DNA of 64,000 bases from Muricoccus nepalensis (GTDB lineage: Bacteria > Pseudomonadota > Alphaproteobacteria > Acetobacterales > Acetobacteraceae): the NCBI RefSeq assembly GCF_006438825.1, contig NZ_RCZP01000006.1:78876-142875 (forward strand), in the 5' to 3' direction. The notes under the pieces are model-generated. The model was not told the origin of the DNA, searched no databases, and worked only from the letters and a program-made list of their open reading frames with translations. Shown in pieces: positions 26,465 to 34,688 of this stretch. The translations under genes and the position numbers were made by a program. How positions within the stretch are numbered: position 1 is the first letter of the stretch; each line of letters opens with the position of its first letter.

Positions 26465-27288
26465 GCTGCGTTCTCCTCCCTGTGTTCGTTGCGCGCCGCG
26501 AGCAGCGCCTCCGCGAATTCCGCGAAGCCCCGCCCGCCCGGTGCCCGCGTGACATAGGCGGGCGCGGCCGCAATCCCCTCAAGATGGGGCACGACATTCG
26601 CCACGCCCACGGAAAACGGCACGGCGGCGAAGAGCGGCGCGTCGTTCGGGCTGTCGCCCAGGAAGGCCACCCGCCCGATCACCGAGGCCAGCGGCGCGAA
26701 ACGGGCCGCGAACAGGCTCTCGATGCCCGTGCGCTTGTCCCAGTCCCCGAACCAGGCGTTGACGTGGATGGAGGAGACCTTCGCCCGCGCGCCCCCCGCC
26801 TCGAAGACGGCGGCGATCCGCGCGGCCTCCGCAAGGGGGAGTGGCCCCGCGTCCTCCGCGAAGTCCACGGCCGCGTCGAACAGCCGGAAGGGCTGGTCGG
26901 CCGAGAGGGCGCTGCCCGGCACCGCCACCATGGCCTCGCGGGCGAGATCCATCAGCCGCCCGCGGTTCGCCCGCCGCGCCGCCTCGTCCTGCGCCTGCCA
27001 GCGGATCATCCGCCGCGCCCCGCGGTCCTCGGCGTACCAGAGCGCCCCGTTCTCGCCGACCACGGCCGCCACCGGCCACTGCCGGGCGATCGCGTCGCAC
27101 CAGCCGGCCGGGCGCCCCGTCACCGGGACCACCGCCAGCCCCGCCGCCGAGAGCGCCTCCATCGCCGAATAGGCGAGCGCCGGCAGCCGGCCCTCCTCGG
27201 TCAGCGTGTCGTCGATGTCGGTCAGCACGTAGCGCAGCGCGGCCAGCCGGTCCGGCGGCGCGGCGCTCAGGGGCGTCGGCGCGGGCAT
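26461..27288 (-). CDS. HAD-superfamily phosphatase
   Basis: A 275-residue HAD hydrolase with motif I LTDIDDTLTEEG (nucleophile and acid Asp), motif II VPVTGRPAGWC, a Lys in DKRTGIESL, and motif IV FLGDSPNDAPLFAAV. The GDSPNDxP motif and C2-type cap place it with sugar-phosphate phosphatases (HAD-IIB). The ATG at 27288 is chosen because AGGAGG lies five bases upstream; an earlier in-frame start would bypass it. Its stop overlaps the phnD start. In this operon it may dephosphorylate an imported or intermediate phosphate ester; the substrate is unknown. Confidence 0.85.
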   Translation of the reverse strand: MPAPTPLSAAPPDRLAALRYVLTDIDDTLTEEGRLPALAYSAMEALSAAGLAVVPVTGRPAGWCDAIARQWPVAAVVGENGALWYAEDRGARRMIRWQAQDEAARRANRGRLMDLAREAMVAVPGSALSADQPFRLFDAAVDFAEDAGPLPLAEAARIAAVFEAGGARAKVSSIHVNAWFGDWDKRTGIESLFAARFAPLASVIGRVAFLGDSPNDAPLFAAVPFSVGVANVVPHLEGIAAAPAYVTRAPGGRGFAEFAEALLAARNEHREENAA

Positions 27289-27334
27289 GGTTCCTCCTGA
27301 TGATGTGGAGGATGCCACTCAGCGATGTGGAAGG

Positions 27335-28126
27335 TCAAACATCTTCCGCGACGTGCACCGCCACCCCCGCCCGCTCCAGCGCGGCGGCGAGGGCCGGGGG
27401 AGGGGGCGCGTCGGTCACGAGGTCCGTCAGCGCCGAGAGGTCCGCGACGTGCTCCAGGTAGCCCCGCCCGAACTTGCCGGAATCGAGCAGCAGCACCCGC
27501 CGCGGCGCCCGCTCCAGCATGGCGCGCTTCACCCAGGCCGCGCGGCTCTCGGCGTCGGTCGGCCCCTCCGCCACCAGGCCGGAGGCGCCGATGACGGCGA
27601 TGTCGGCGCTGAAGCGGCGGAGGAAGGCGTCGGTCTCGGCGCCGTAGAGGGCGCGCTCGGCCGCCAGGAACTCGCCGGGCGCCACCAGCACGCGGATCCC
27701 CGGGGCCTCCCCGGCGGCGGCGACCACGGGCAGGCTGTTGGTCAGCACCGTCGCCCCGATCCCCCGCGCCGCCAGCGCCCGCGCGAAGCGGGAGGTGGTG
27801 CTGCCCGCGTCCACCATCAGCACCGCCCCCGGCTGCACCAGCGCCGCCGCCGCGGCGCCGATCCGCCCGCGCTCGGCCCCGGCCATGGCCTCGCGGGCCA
27901 GCAGGTCCGGCTGCACGCCCGCGTGGGTGACGGAGGCGCCGCCATAGGTGCGCCGCACCGCGCCGCGGGCGGAAAGCTCCTCCACGTCCCGCCGCACCGT
28001 CTCGCCCGAAACCCCGAACCGCGCCGCCAGCGCGCTGATCCGCACCGTGGGATCGGTGTTCAGCGCCTGGAGGATGGCGGCGTGCCGCGCTTCCTTCCCG
28101 GGCGCGCCATCCTGCCGCCTTGCCAT
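27335..28126 (-). CDS. DeoR/GlpR-family transcriptional regulator
   Basis: A 263-residue repressor-type protein: an N-terminal DeoR HTH (RHAAILQALN, then ISALAARFGVSGETVRRDVEEL), the linker RGAVRRTYGGAS typical of the family, and a C-terminal sugar-phosphate sensor domain (MVDAGSTTSRFARAL, TVLTNSLPVV, ASGLVAEG, LLLDSGKFG). GlpR-type members respond to glycerol 3-phosphate and related sugar phosphates. The start at 28126 (MARRQDG) leaves 104 bases to the divergent phnD-like gene. It is the first gene of the operon ending in glpD and probably regulates it. Confidence 0.88.
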   Translation of the reverse strand: MARRQDGAPGKEARHAAILQALNTDPTVRISALAARFGVSGETVRRDVEELSARGAVRRTYGGASVTHAGVQPDLLAREAMAGAERGRIGAAAAALVQPGAVLMVDAGSTTSRFARALAARGIGATVLTNSLPVVAAAGEAPGIRVLVAPGEFLAAERALYGAETDAFLRRFSADIAVIGASGLVAEGPTDAESRAAWVKRAMLERAPRRVLLLDSGKFGRGYLEHVADLSALTDLVTDAPPPPALAAALERAGVAVHVAEDV

Positions 28127-28230
28127 ACCCGCCAGGGTGGTCGGGTGCCGCCCGCGGCGCAACCGGGGGCCTTTCCCGGGGCCGCCCGGGCGTGACAGGC
28201 TGCGCGCGACCCCCTTGCCGGAGCCGCCCG

Positions 28231-29205
28231 ATGATCCGCCGCCGCCACCTGGTCGCCGCCGGGGCCCTCCTCCCCGCCTTCGCCCGCGCCCAGACCGCCG
28301 CGCCCCCCGCGCCCGCCATGCCGTCGCCGGGCCGGCGGGCCTGGGCCGCGCAGGTCCCGCAGATCCGCCTGGGCGTGCTCGGCGGCGAGTCCGAGAGCGA
28401 CCGCCTCGGCCGCTACGACGCCTACCGCAAGCTCTTCGAGGACACCTTCGGCGTCCCCACCCGGATGTTCTTCGCCTCCGACTACTCGGGCGTGCAGCAG
28501 GCCTTCGCCGCGAAGACGCTCGAGATCGCCAACATGTCCCCCGCCGCCTACGCCGGCGTCTGGCTCGACACGAACGGCGGCGTGGAGCCCATCCTCGTGA
28601 CCAAGGAGCCCGACGGCAGCACGAGCTACGTCGCCCTCATGTACGCCCGGGCGGACTCGGGCATCACGAAGCTCGAGGACATGCGGGGCAAGTCCATGGC
28701 CTGGTCCGACCCCAACTCCGCCTCCGGCTACCTCATCCCCCGCGCCGAGCTCCGCGCGGCCGGGATCAACCCGGAGCCGGGCGCCTTCTTCTCCCGCACG
28801 GGCTTCGCGGGCGGCCACGACCAGGCGCTCGTGGCGGTGCTTCAGAAGCAGTACGACGCGGGCGTCTGCTGGTCCTCCGGCCAGGGCGAGGAGAGCCGCG
28901 GCTTCTCCCGCGGCGTGCTGACGGCCGCCGTCGAGAAGGGGCTGCTGGACATGAAGGACCTCCGGATCATCTGGCGCTCCCGCCCCATCCAGAACGGGCC
29001 GATCGTCGTCCGCGCCGACCTGCCGGCGGCCTTCAAGAAGGACATGGTGGACTTCCACCTCGCCCTCCCCGCCGCCCATCCCGACATCCACAAGGCCGTG
29101 GAGCGCGGCAGCGCCGTCGGCTGGGTGCCGACGCGGCACGAGGACTACGCGGTCTTCGTGGACATGCGCCGGGCCGAGGCGACCGAGCGGCGGCGGCGGA
29201 ACTAG
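28231..29205 (+). CDS. Second PhnD-family phosphate/phosphonate binding protein
   Basis: A 324-residue periplasmic binding protein with a short Tat-like N-terminus (MIRRRHLVAAGALLPAFARAQ). The PhnD-family features are IRLGVLGGESESDRLGRYDAYRKLFED, EIANMSPAAYAGVWL, and MRGKSMAWSDPNSASGYLIPR, the last being the ligand-binding Ser cluster. It diverges from the deoR-phn-glpD operon and has no transporter genes of its own, so it may deliver a second ligand to the same PhnCEE channel. That is inference from position. Confidence 0.85.
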   Translation: MIRRRHLVAAGALLPAFARAQTAAPPAPAMPSPGRRAWAAQVPQIRLGVLGGESESDRLGRYDAYRKLFEDTFGVPTRMFFASDYSGVQQAFAAKTLEIANMSPAAYAGVWLDTNGGVEPILVTKEPDGSTSYVALMYARADSGITKLEDMRGKSMAWSDPNSASGYLIPRAELRAAGINPEPGAFFSRTGFAGGHDQALVAVLQKQYDAGVCWSSGQGEESRGFSRGVLTAAVEKGLLDMKDLRIIWRSRPIQNGPIVVRADLPAAFKKDMVDFHLALPAAHPDIHKAVERGSAVGWVPTRHEDYAVFVDMRRAEATERRRRN

Positions 29206-29290
29206 CGACCCGACCTCCCCCGCCCGACCTCCCCCGAAGGTGACGCGGCGACCGGTTCCCCCGCAACCGCCGCGGGTCTAACGGGCGCCG

Positions 29291-30772
29291 ATGCCCAACC
29301 CGCCCAAGCTGCGCCGCCCCCTGGTCCTGGCTTCGGTCATGGCCTCGATGTTCATGATCGCGATCGAGGCGACCATCGTCTCCACGGCCATGCCGGGCAT
29401 CGCGGGGCAGCTCGGCGACCTCCACCTCTACTCCTGGGTCTTCGCCTCCTTCCTCCTCGCCCAGACCGCCACCACCATGGTCTTCGGCAAGCTCGCCGAC
29501 ATCCACGGGCGCCGGCCCGTGATGCTCTGGGGCATCGCGATCTTCCTCGCGGGATCGATCCTCTGCGGCTTCGCCTGGTCGATCCCGTCCCTCATCGCCT
29601 TCCGCCTCGTGCAGGGCATCGGCGCGGGGGCCATCCAGCCGGTCTCGCTCACCGTGGTGGGCGACCTCTACACGGTGGAGGAACGGGCGCGCATCCAGGG
29701 CTGGCTCGCCAGCGTCTGGGGCATCTCCTCGGTCGCCGGGCCGCTGGTGGGCGGGGTGATCATCGGGCACGTGAGCTGGGCCTGGATCTTCTGGATGAAC
29801 ATCCCGATCGGCCTCCTCGCCGCCGCCGGCTTCTGGCTCTTCCTGCGCGAGGACGTGGCGCGGGAGAGGCGGCCGGTGGACGCGGCCGGCGCCCTCCTCC
29901 TCACCCTCGCCGTCGCGGGGCTGATGGTGGCGGCGACCGAGCCCGGCACCGCGCTCTCCATCGCGGCGCTCGTGGGCGGTCTCGTCTGCACCGCCGCCTT
30001 CCTCTGGCAGGAGAGCCGCGCGCCCGACCCGATCCTCGACGTCGCCCTCTGGCTCCGCCGCCCGCTGGCCACCTCCAACGCCTCCGTCCTGTTCAGCGGC
30101 ATGGCGATGATCGGCCTGACCACCTTCCTGCCGATGTACGTCCAGGCGGTCATGGGGCGCTCGGCCCTCGTCGCCGGCTTCACGCTGACGGTGATGGTCC
30201 TCGGCTGGCCGCTCGGCGCCACCGTCGCCGCGCGCCTCTTCGGCCGCTTCGGGCTCCGCGCCTGCCTTCTCTTCGGGGCGGCGCTGGTGCCGGCGGGCTC
30301 GGTCGCCTTCGTGCTGCTCGGGCCAGATTCCTCGCCCTGGGTCGCCGGCGCGGGCTCCTTCGTCCTCGGCCTCGGCATGGGCTTCCTCAGCATCTCCGCC
30401 ATCGTGATGGTGCAGGAGAGCGTCGGCTGGTCCGAGCGCGGGGCGGCGACGGCCTCCAACGTCTTCTCCCGCAACCTGGGCAGCGCGCTCGGCGCGGCGG
30501 TGCTTGGCGGCGTGCTGAACATCGGCCTCGCCCGCTCCGGCGGCGCCGCGGCGGGGATCGACTACGACGCCATCCGCCGCCTGCTGGAGCACGGCGGCGG
30601 CGCCGGGAGCACGGTGGTGGACGGCACGGTGCGGGCCGCGCTCGACGCCTCGCTCCACCTCACCTTCTGGGCGGTGCTGGGCACGGCAGTCATCACCCTG
30701 CTGCTCGCGCTGCTGGTCCCCCAGGTCGCCCCCCGTGCCCGCGCGGCGGAGGCCGCGGCCCCCGCCGACTGA
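29291..30772 (+). CDS. MFS drug efflux transporter, DHA2 (EmrB/QacA) type
   Basis: A 493-residue inner-membrane protein with about fourteen hydrophobic segments, typical of the 14-helix DHA2 family. Motif A is GKLADIHGRRPVMLWG between helices 2 and 3; RLVQGIGAGAIQPVSLTVVGDLY covers helix 4 and its loop; GPLVGGVIIGHVSWAWIFWMNIPIG is the motif C / EmrB region. It should export hydrophobic compounds using the proton gradient. No regulator or membrane-fusion partner is adjacent. It converges with the DUF305 gene, with 12 bases between stops. Confidence 0.9.
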   Translation: MPNPPKLRRPLVLASVMASMFMIAIEATIVSTAMPGIAGQLGDLHLYSWVFASFLLAQTATTMVFGKLADIHGRRPVMLWGIAIFLAGSILCGFAWSIPSLIAFRLVQGIGAGAIQPVSLTVVGDLYTVEERARIQGWLASVWGISSVAGPLVGGVIIGHVSWAWIFWMNIPIGLLAAAGFWLFLREDVARERRPVDAAGALLLTLAVAGLMVAATEPGTALSIAALVGGLVCTAAFLWQESRAPDPILDVALWLRRPLATSNASVLFSGMAMIGLTTFLPMYVQAVMGRSALVAGFTLTVMVLGWPLGATVAARLFGRFGLRACLLFGAALVPAGSVAFVLLGPDSSPWVAGAGSFVLGLGMGFLSISAIVMVQESVGWSERGAATASNVFSRNLGSALGAAVLGGVLNIGLARSGGAAAGIDYDAIRRLLEHGGGAGSTVVDGTVRAALDASLHLTFWAVLGTAVITLLLALLVPQVAPRARAAEAAAPAD

Positions 30773-30784
30773 GCGCCGGCGCGG

Positions 30785-31690
30785 TCAGTGCGCGTGGCCC
30801 CTGTGCCCCGAGGGTGCGGCGCGGCGCGGGGAGGCGGGCGATGGCGCCGGGGCCGGGGCGCGGGCCGGCGATGCCGCGCCGCCGTGCCCCGCGTGGGGAT
30901 CCGGGGCCGGCGCGGCGGGACCGGCGCCGTGCCCGCCATGCGCCATCCCCTCCATCCCGTGGATCATCGAGGCCGGCACCGGCACCGCCGCCGCGTCCCC
31001 CGGGTAGGCCGCTGCCACCCGGCGCATGAGGGCGATCTCCTGCGTCTGGTCCGTGATGATGTCGACGTTCAGCAGGCGCAGGAAGCTGTTCCGCCCGGCC
31101 GGGTCGGCCTGGTAGGCGCCGGCCATGTCGAGCGCCCCCTGGTGGTGGATGGTCATCGCCTTGGCGAACTGCACGTCGCGGACGGTCACGGCCTCGCCGG
31201 GCGCGGCGAAGGGCGTGAGCGGGCCGGGGATGGGGTAGCGGGCGAAGCGCTGGCCCACCGCCAGCCCCTCGGAGGCCGAGGGCTGGACCGCGACGCCGCC
31301 CAGGGTGCTCCCGCCCCGGTCGAGGTTCCGCGCCACGCCGTCCAGCAGCGCGATCTCGAAGCGCTGGTTGTGGATGATGGCGACGGCGAGCGCCCGCAGC
31401 GCCGGGCTCCGCGCCGCGGGGTCGGCCAGGTACTCGTCCGACATCGTCAGCGCGCCCGCGTGGTGCGCCCGCATGCCCGTCACGTAGCCGCGGTCCGCCC
31501 GCAGCGCGGCCTCCAGCCCCGCCCGGCCCACCACGGTGTAGGAGGTGGAGACGACGGGCTGCACGCCCTCGTCCGAGCCCTCGCCGACGAGGGCCCGGGC
31601 GGGCGGCGCGGCGAGGGACAGGCCGGCGCCCAGCGCCAGGGTCAACGCGGCCAGGCGGCGCGCCCGCCCCTGGTGGATCGTGGAAGCCAT
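30785..31690 (-). CDS. Exported DUF305 protein with His/Met-rich tail
   Basis: A 301-residue periplasmic protein: a signal peptide cut near PARALV, then two DUF305 four-helix repeats. Each has the metal-ligand pattern, MRAHHAGALTMSDEYL with IIHNQRFEIALLDG in the first and MTIHHQGALDMAGAY with DQTQEIALMRR in the second. The tail has MIHGMEGMAHGGHGAG, DPHAGHGG and GHRGHAH, all likely metal ligands. Known DUF305 proteins such as cyanobacterial CopM bind copper. A CueR-like operator lies 64 bases upstream, in keeping with copper induction. Confidence 0.87.
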   Translation of the reverse strand: MASTIHQGRARRLAALTLALGAGLSLAAPPARALVGEGSDEGVQPVVSTSYTVVGRAGLEAALRADRGYVTGMRAHHAGALTMSDEYLADPAARSPALRALAVAIIHNQRFEIALLDGVARNLDRGGSTLGGVAVQPSASEGLAVGQRFARYPIPGPLTPFAAPGEAVTVRDVQFAKAMTIHHQGALDMAGAYQADPAGRNSFLRLLNVDIITDQTQEIALMRRVAAAYPGDAAAVPVPASMIHGMEGMAHGGHGAGPAAPAPDPHAGHGGAASPARAPAPAPSPASPRRAAPSGHRGHAH

Positions 31691-31753
31691 GCGCCCGTTC
31701 CTGCCCTCTCTGCCCGCTGCCGGAGCAACGCCCGGCGGGGCCCGGAGGTGGGG

Positions 31754-31776
31754 CTTGCCACCGTGGGAAGGTCAAG
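31754..31776 (-). promoter_or_regulatory. CueR/MerR-type operator upstream of the DUF305 gene
   Basis: Read on the minus strand, the site begins CTTGACCTTCCCACGGTGGC and ends AAG. It contains a TTGACC -35-like element fused to an imperfect dyad, CTTCCCA-CGG-TGGCAAG (6 of 7 paired positions). This is the form of copper-responsive MerR-family (CueR) promoters. The hexamer 19 bases downstream of TTGACC is CACCTC, a poor -10, so exact promoter spacing is uncertain. It points toward the DUF305 gene. Confidence 0.55.
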
Positions 31777-31815
31777 GGTCGCGAAGCCTGTCATGTCAGG
31801 CCATGACCGGTCCTG

Positions 31816-32847
31816 TCAGGCCAGCGGCATCCGCTCCGCGCGGGGCGGCAGGAAGCGGCCGTCATAGACCTCCTCCGGCGCGGGGACGCGGGCGAGGCCG
31901 AAGCCGCTCGCCACCGTCGCGATCGTCTCGGCCAGCCGCGCCGGCTCCACGTCGCCCAGGCCCCGGGCGCGGGTGGCGGGGGTGAGGACCTGGCGCTGCG
32001 CCAGCCAGGTCAGCCGCTCCGCCTCCAGCCCCGCGTCCACCAGCGGCGACTGCGCGGCGATGGTCGCGGCCGCCGCGCGGGGATCGGCCGCGGCCTCGCG
32101 CCAGGCGCGGGTGGCGGCGGCCAGGAAGCGGCGCACCACCTCCGGCTGCTCCCGGATCACGGATTGCCCGGCCAGGATCGAGTTGCCGTAGCTGTCGATG
32201 CCGTGGTCGGCGTAGCCGAGGAAGCTCACCTCCTCCAGCCGCACGCCGTTGGCCTTGATGTTGAAGAAGGTCGTGTAGTCGAAGCCCGTCACCCCCGCGA
32301 CCTGGCGGGTCAGCAGCATCTGGTCGCGAAGCTGGGCCGTCACCTGCCGCCGCCCCACCTTCGCCTCGTCCACCCCGTTGATCCGCAGGAAGGCCGGGAA
32401 CATGCGGGAGGCGCCATCCGACACGCCGTTGCCGATCACCTTCCCCTCGAGGTCCCGCGGCGCGACGATGCCGGCGGAGCGGAGGCTGACGACGGCCTGG
32501 GGCGAGCGGTTCTGCAGCACCATGACCGCGCGCGGGGCGTTGCCGGGCTGGCGGGAGGCGAACTCGGTCAGCGTCGAGAGGTCGCCGACGCCGAATTGAT
32601 AAGCGCCGCTCGCCACCCGCGTGATGGCGTCGCCCGAGCCGTTGGAGGGATCGATCTGCACCTCCAGCCCGGCCTCCCGGAAGTAGCCGCGAGCCTCGGC
32701 GTGGTAGAACGGGGCGGTGGAACCATCTACGCCGAAGTTGAGGACGAGTCGCACCCGCGCGCGTTCCTGGGCCCGCAGGACGCGCGGCGCGGCGAGCGAC
32801 GCGGGCAGGAGGGCCGCGACCCGGCGGCGCGAGAGGAGGAACGGCAT
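31816..32847 (-). CDS. ABC transporter substrate-binding protein, SsuA/THI5-like
   Basis: A 343-residue periplasmic binding protein of the NMT1/THI5/SsuA class. It has an Arg-rich export signal (MPFLLSRRRVAALLPASLAA, cut near RVLRAQ), then VLNFGVDGSTAPFYHAEARGYFREAGLEV, GSGDAITRVASGAYQFGVGD and ANGVRLEEVSFLGYADHG. Relatives bind sulfonates, nitrate, taurine or pyrimidine precursors. No permease or ATPase is adjacent, making this an orphan. Its ATG overlaps, on the opposite strand, an ATG of the chalcone-isomerase-like gene, so at least one of these two starts is probably further inside. Confidence 0.85.
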   Translation of the reverse strand: MPFLLSRRRVAALLPASLAAPRVLRAQERARVRLVLNFGVDGSTAPFYHAEARGYFREAGLEVQIDPSNGSGDAITRVASGAYQFGVGDLSTLTEFASRQPGNAPRAVMVLQNRSPQAVVSLRSAGIVAPRDLEGKVIGNGVSDGASRMFPAFLRINGVDEAKVGRRQVTAQLRDQMLLTRQVAGVTGFDYTTFFNIKANGVRLEEVSFLGYADHGIDSYGNSILAGQSVIREQPEVVRRFLAAATRAWREAAADPRAAAATIAAQSPLVDAGLEAERLTWLAQRQVLTPATRARGLGDVEPARLAETIATVASGFGLARVPAPEEVYDGRFLPPRAERMPLA

Positions 32848-32908
32848 GGCGCGAGACGGTCTCCCGGTGGTGGGCAAGGGGGGCGCTCCCGCGGGACACG
32901 CAGCTTCC

Positions 32909-33457
32909 GTGCCGCGGCCCGTCCTCCCCCGCCGGCTCCTCGCGCCGCTGCCCCTCCTCGCCCTCCCGGCCCTTCTCCCCGCGCGCCCGGCCCGCGCGCA
33001 GGAGGCGCCGGCGGAGATGCAGGTCGCCGGGCGGCGCCTGGTGCTGAACGGCACGGGGGTGCGCCGCTTCCTGCTGATCGAGGTCTTCCGCGGCTGGCTC
33101 TACCTCGAGCGGCGGAGCGGGGACGCCGCGGCCATCATCGCCTCGAACGGCACGAAGCTGCTCCGCCTCCGCTACGCCGTCCCCGTGCCGAAGGACCGGC
33201 TGGTGGGCGGCTGGGAGGACGGGTTCCGGGACGGCTGCGCCTGCGAAATGCCCCCCGCCTTCCGCGCCCGGCTGCGCGACCTGCCGGCGGGGCAGGTGGA
33301 GGACTGGCTCTTCCTGCCCGACCGCACCGAGATCGCCTATGCCGGCGAGCCCCCCGCGACCGTCACCGCCGCGAACGGCGCGATGATGCTGGCGAGCTTC
33401 ATCGGCCCCAACGCCGAGAGCGCGGGGCTGCGCCGGGGCCTGCTCGGCGGGGCCTGA
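32909..33457 (+). CDS. Exported chalcone-isomerase-like protein
   Basis: A small exported protein with the chalcone-isomerase-like fold: signal sequence LLAPLPLLALPALLPARPARAQ, then the conserved MQVAGRRLVLNGTGVRRFLLIEVFRGWLYL segment and DRTEIAY. Bacterial members are non-enzymatic or of unknown function. Two starts are possible. The GTG at 32909 places the signal peptide at the N-terminus (182 residues) and is used here. An ATG at 32846 has a much better ribosome site (GAGGAGG) but adds 21 residues ahead of the signal and lies on the start of the divergent binding-protein gene. Confidence 0.75.
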   Translation: MPRPVLPRRLLAPLPLLALPALLPARPARAQEAPAEMQVAGRRLVLNGTGVRRFLLIEVFRGWLYLERRSGDAAAIIASNGTKLLRLRYAVPVPKDRLVGGWEDGFRDGCACEMPPAFRARLRDLPAGQVEDWLFLPDRTEIAYAGEPPATVTAANGAMMLASFIGPNAESAGLRRGLLGGA

Positions 33458-33494
33458 GCGGCCCCGTCTTAAGGCAGCCCTTAAAAAGCACGGC

Positions 33495-34517
33495 TCAGCC
33501 CGCGAACATCGCCGCGACGGCCGCGGGGTCCACCGCCTCGATGGCGGGCGGCGACCAGCGGGGGGCGTTGTCCTTGTCCACGAGCACGGCGCGCACGCCC
33601 TCCGCGAAGTCGGGGTGGCGCGTCACGGCGCGGGTGAGGGCCAGCTCCATGGCGAGGCAGGCCGGCAGGTCCATGGTGGCGCCGCGCCGCAGCAGCTCGA
33701 GCGTGACGGCGAGCGAGGTCGGCGACATCCGGGCGAGCGCCTCGAGCTGCGCCCCCGCCCATTCCGTGCCCTCCGCCCGCAGGGCCGCGAGGATGGAGGG
33801 GAGGTCGTCGGCGGCGAAGGCGCGCTCGATCGCGCCGCGCGCCGCCTCCACCGGGCCGGGCGGCACGGCGGCGGCGTGGCGGGCGACCACGGCGGCGTCC
33901 CCGGCCAGCAGCGCCTCGCGCAGCGCGGCCAGGCGCTCGCGCGGGACGTGGTGGGTGGCGAGCCCGGCCTCCACCGCCTCCGCGCCCTTCAGGCGGGCGC
34001 CGGTCAGCGCCAGCCACTTGCCCATGGCGCCGTGGGGGCCGGGCAGGCGCGGGAGCGCGTGGGAGGTGCCGACATCGGGGAAGAGGGCGATGGCCGTCTC
34101 GGGCATGGCCAGCAGCGCGCCCTCCGTCACCACGCGGTGGCTGCCGTGGATCGAGACGCCGATGCCGCCCCCCATGCAGACGCCGTCGATGAGGCTGATC
34201 CAGGGCTTGGGGTAGTCCGCGATGGCCTGGTTGAGCGCGTATTCCGCGGCGAAGAAGCCCTCGATGGTCGCGCCGTCGCCGGCCAGCGCCGCGGCGCGGA
34301 TGGCGCGCACGTCGCCGCCGGCGCAGAAGGCGCGGCCGCCGGCGCCCTCCAGCACCACGAGGTCCACCGCCGGGTCCTCGGCGAAGCGCCGCGCGGCCTC
34401 GGAGAGGAGGCCGATCATCGCGCCGTCGAGCGCGTTCAGCGCCCGCGGGCGGTTCATCAGGATGGTGCCGGCCCGGCCCTCCACGCGCGCCACCACGCTC
34501 GGCTCCGCCGTCTCCAT
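33495..34517 (-). CDS. 3-hydroxyisobutyryl-CoA hydrolase / enoyl-CoA hydratase family
   Basis: A 340-residue crotonase-fold enzyme. GAGGRAFCAGGDVRAIR gives the first oxyanion-hole segment, DGVCMGGGIGVSIHGSHRV the second, and MPETAIALFPDVGTSHALPRLPG is the hallmark that separates 3-hydroxyisobutyryl-CoA hydrolases from plain hydratases. The enzyme hydrolyses the valine-degradation intermediate to 3-hydroxyisobutyrate. GAGGAGGCGGGA directly before the ATG supports the start. No other valine-catabolism gene is nearby. It converges with the chalcone-isomerase-like gene. Confidence 0.87.
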   Translation of the reverse strand: METAEPSVVARVEGRAGTILMNRPRALNALDGAMIGLLSEAARRFAEDPAVDLVVLEGAGGRAFCAGGDVRAIRAAALAGDGATIEGFFAAEYALNQAIADYPKPWISLIDGVCMGGGIGVSIHGSHRVVTEGALLAMPETAIALFPDVGTSHALPRLPGPHGAMGKWLALTGARLKGAEAVEAGLATHHVPRERLAALREALLAGDAAVVARHAAAVPPGPVEAARGAIERAFAADDLPSILAALRAEGTEWAGAQLEALARMSPTSLAVTLELLRRGATMDLPACLAMELALTRAVTRHPDFAEGVRAVLVDKDNAPRWSPPAIEAVDPAAVAAMFAG

Positions 34518-34688
34518 TCCCGCCTCCTCGCTTCTCCTCCTCTCGCCTAGCCGCCGCCCGGGCGCCCGGCAAGGGAGGCCCTCCCGCGCGCGGCGGCGCT
34601 TTCCCGCCGAAGGCGCTCGCGGAGGCGCGATGACGGTTGACACCGCCGCCCCCTGCCGCGATGCCTGCCCGCGCTGGAGGACCCCCCC

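Noticed and set aside
33469-33484. TTAAGG-CAGC-CCTTAA inverted repeat between two convergent genes
   Set aside because: Only six A/T-rich pairs with a four-base loop; too weak to call a terminator despite its position.
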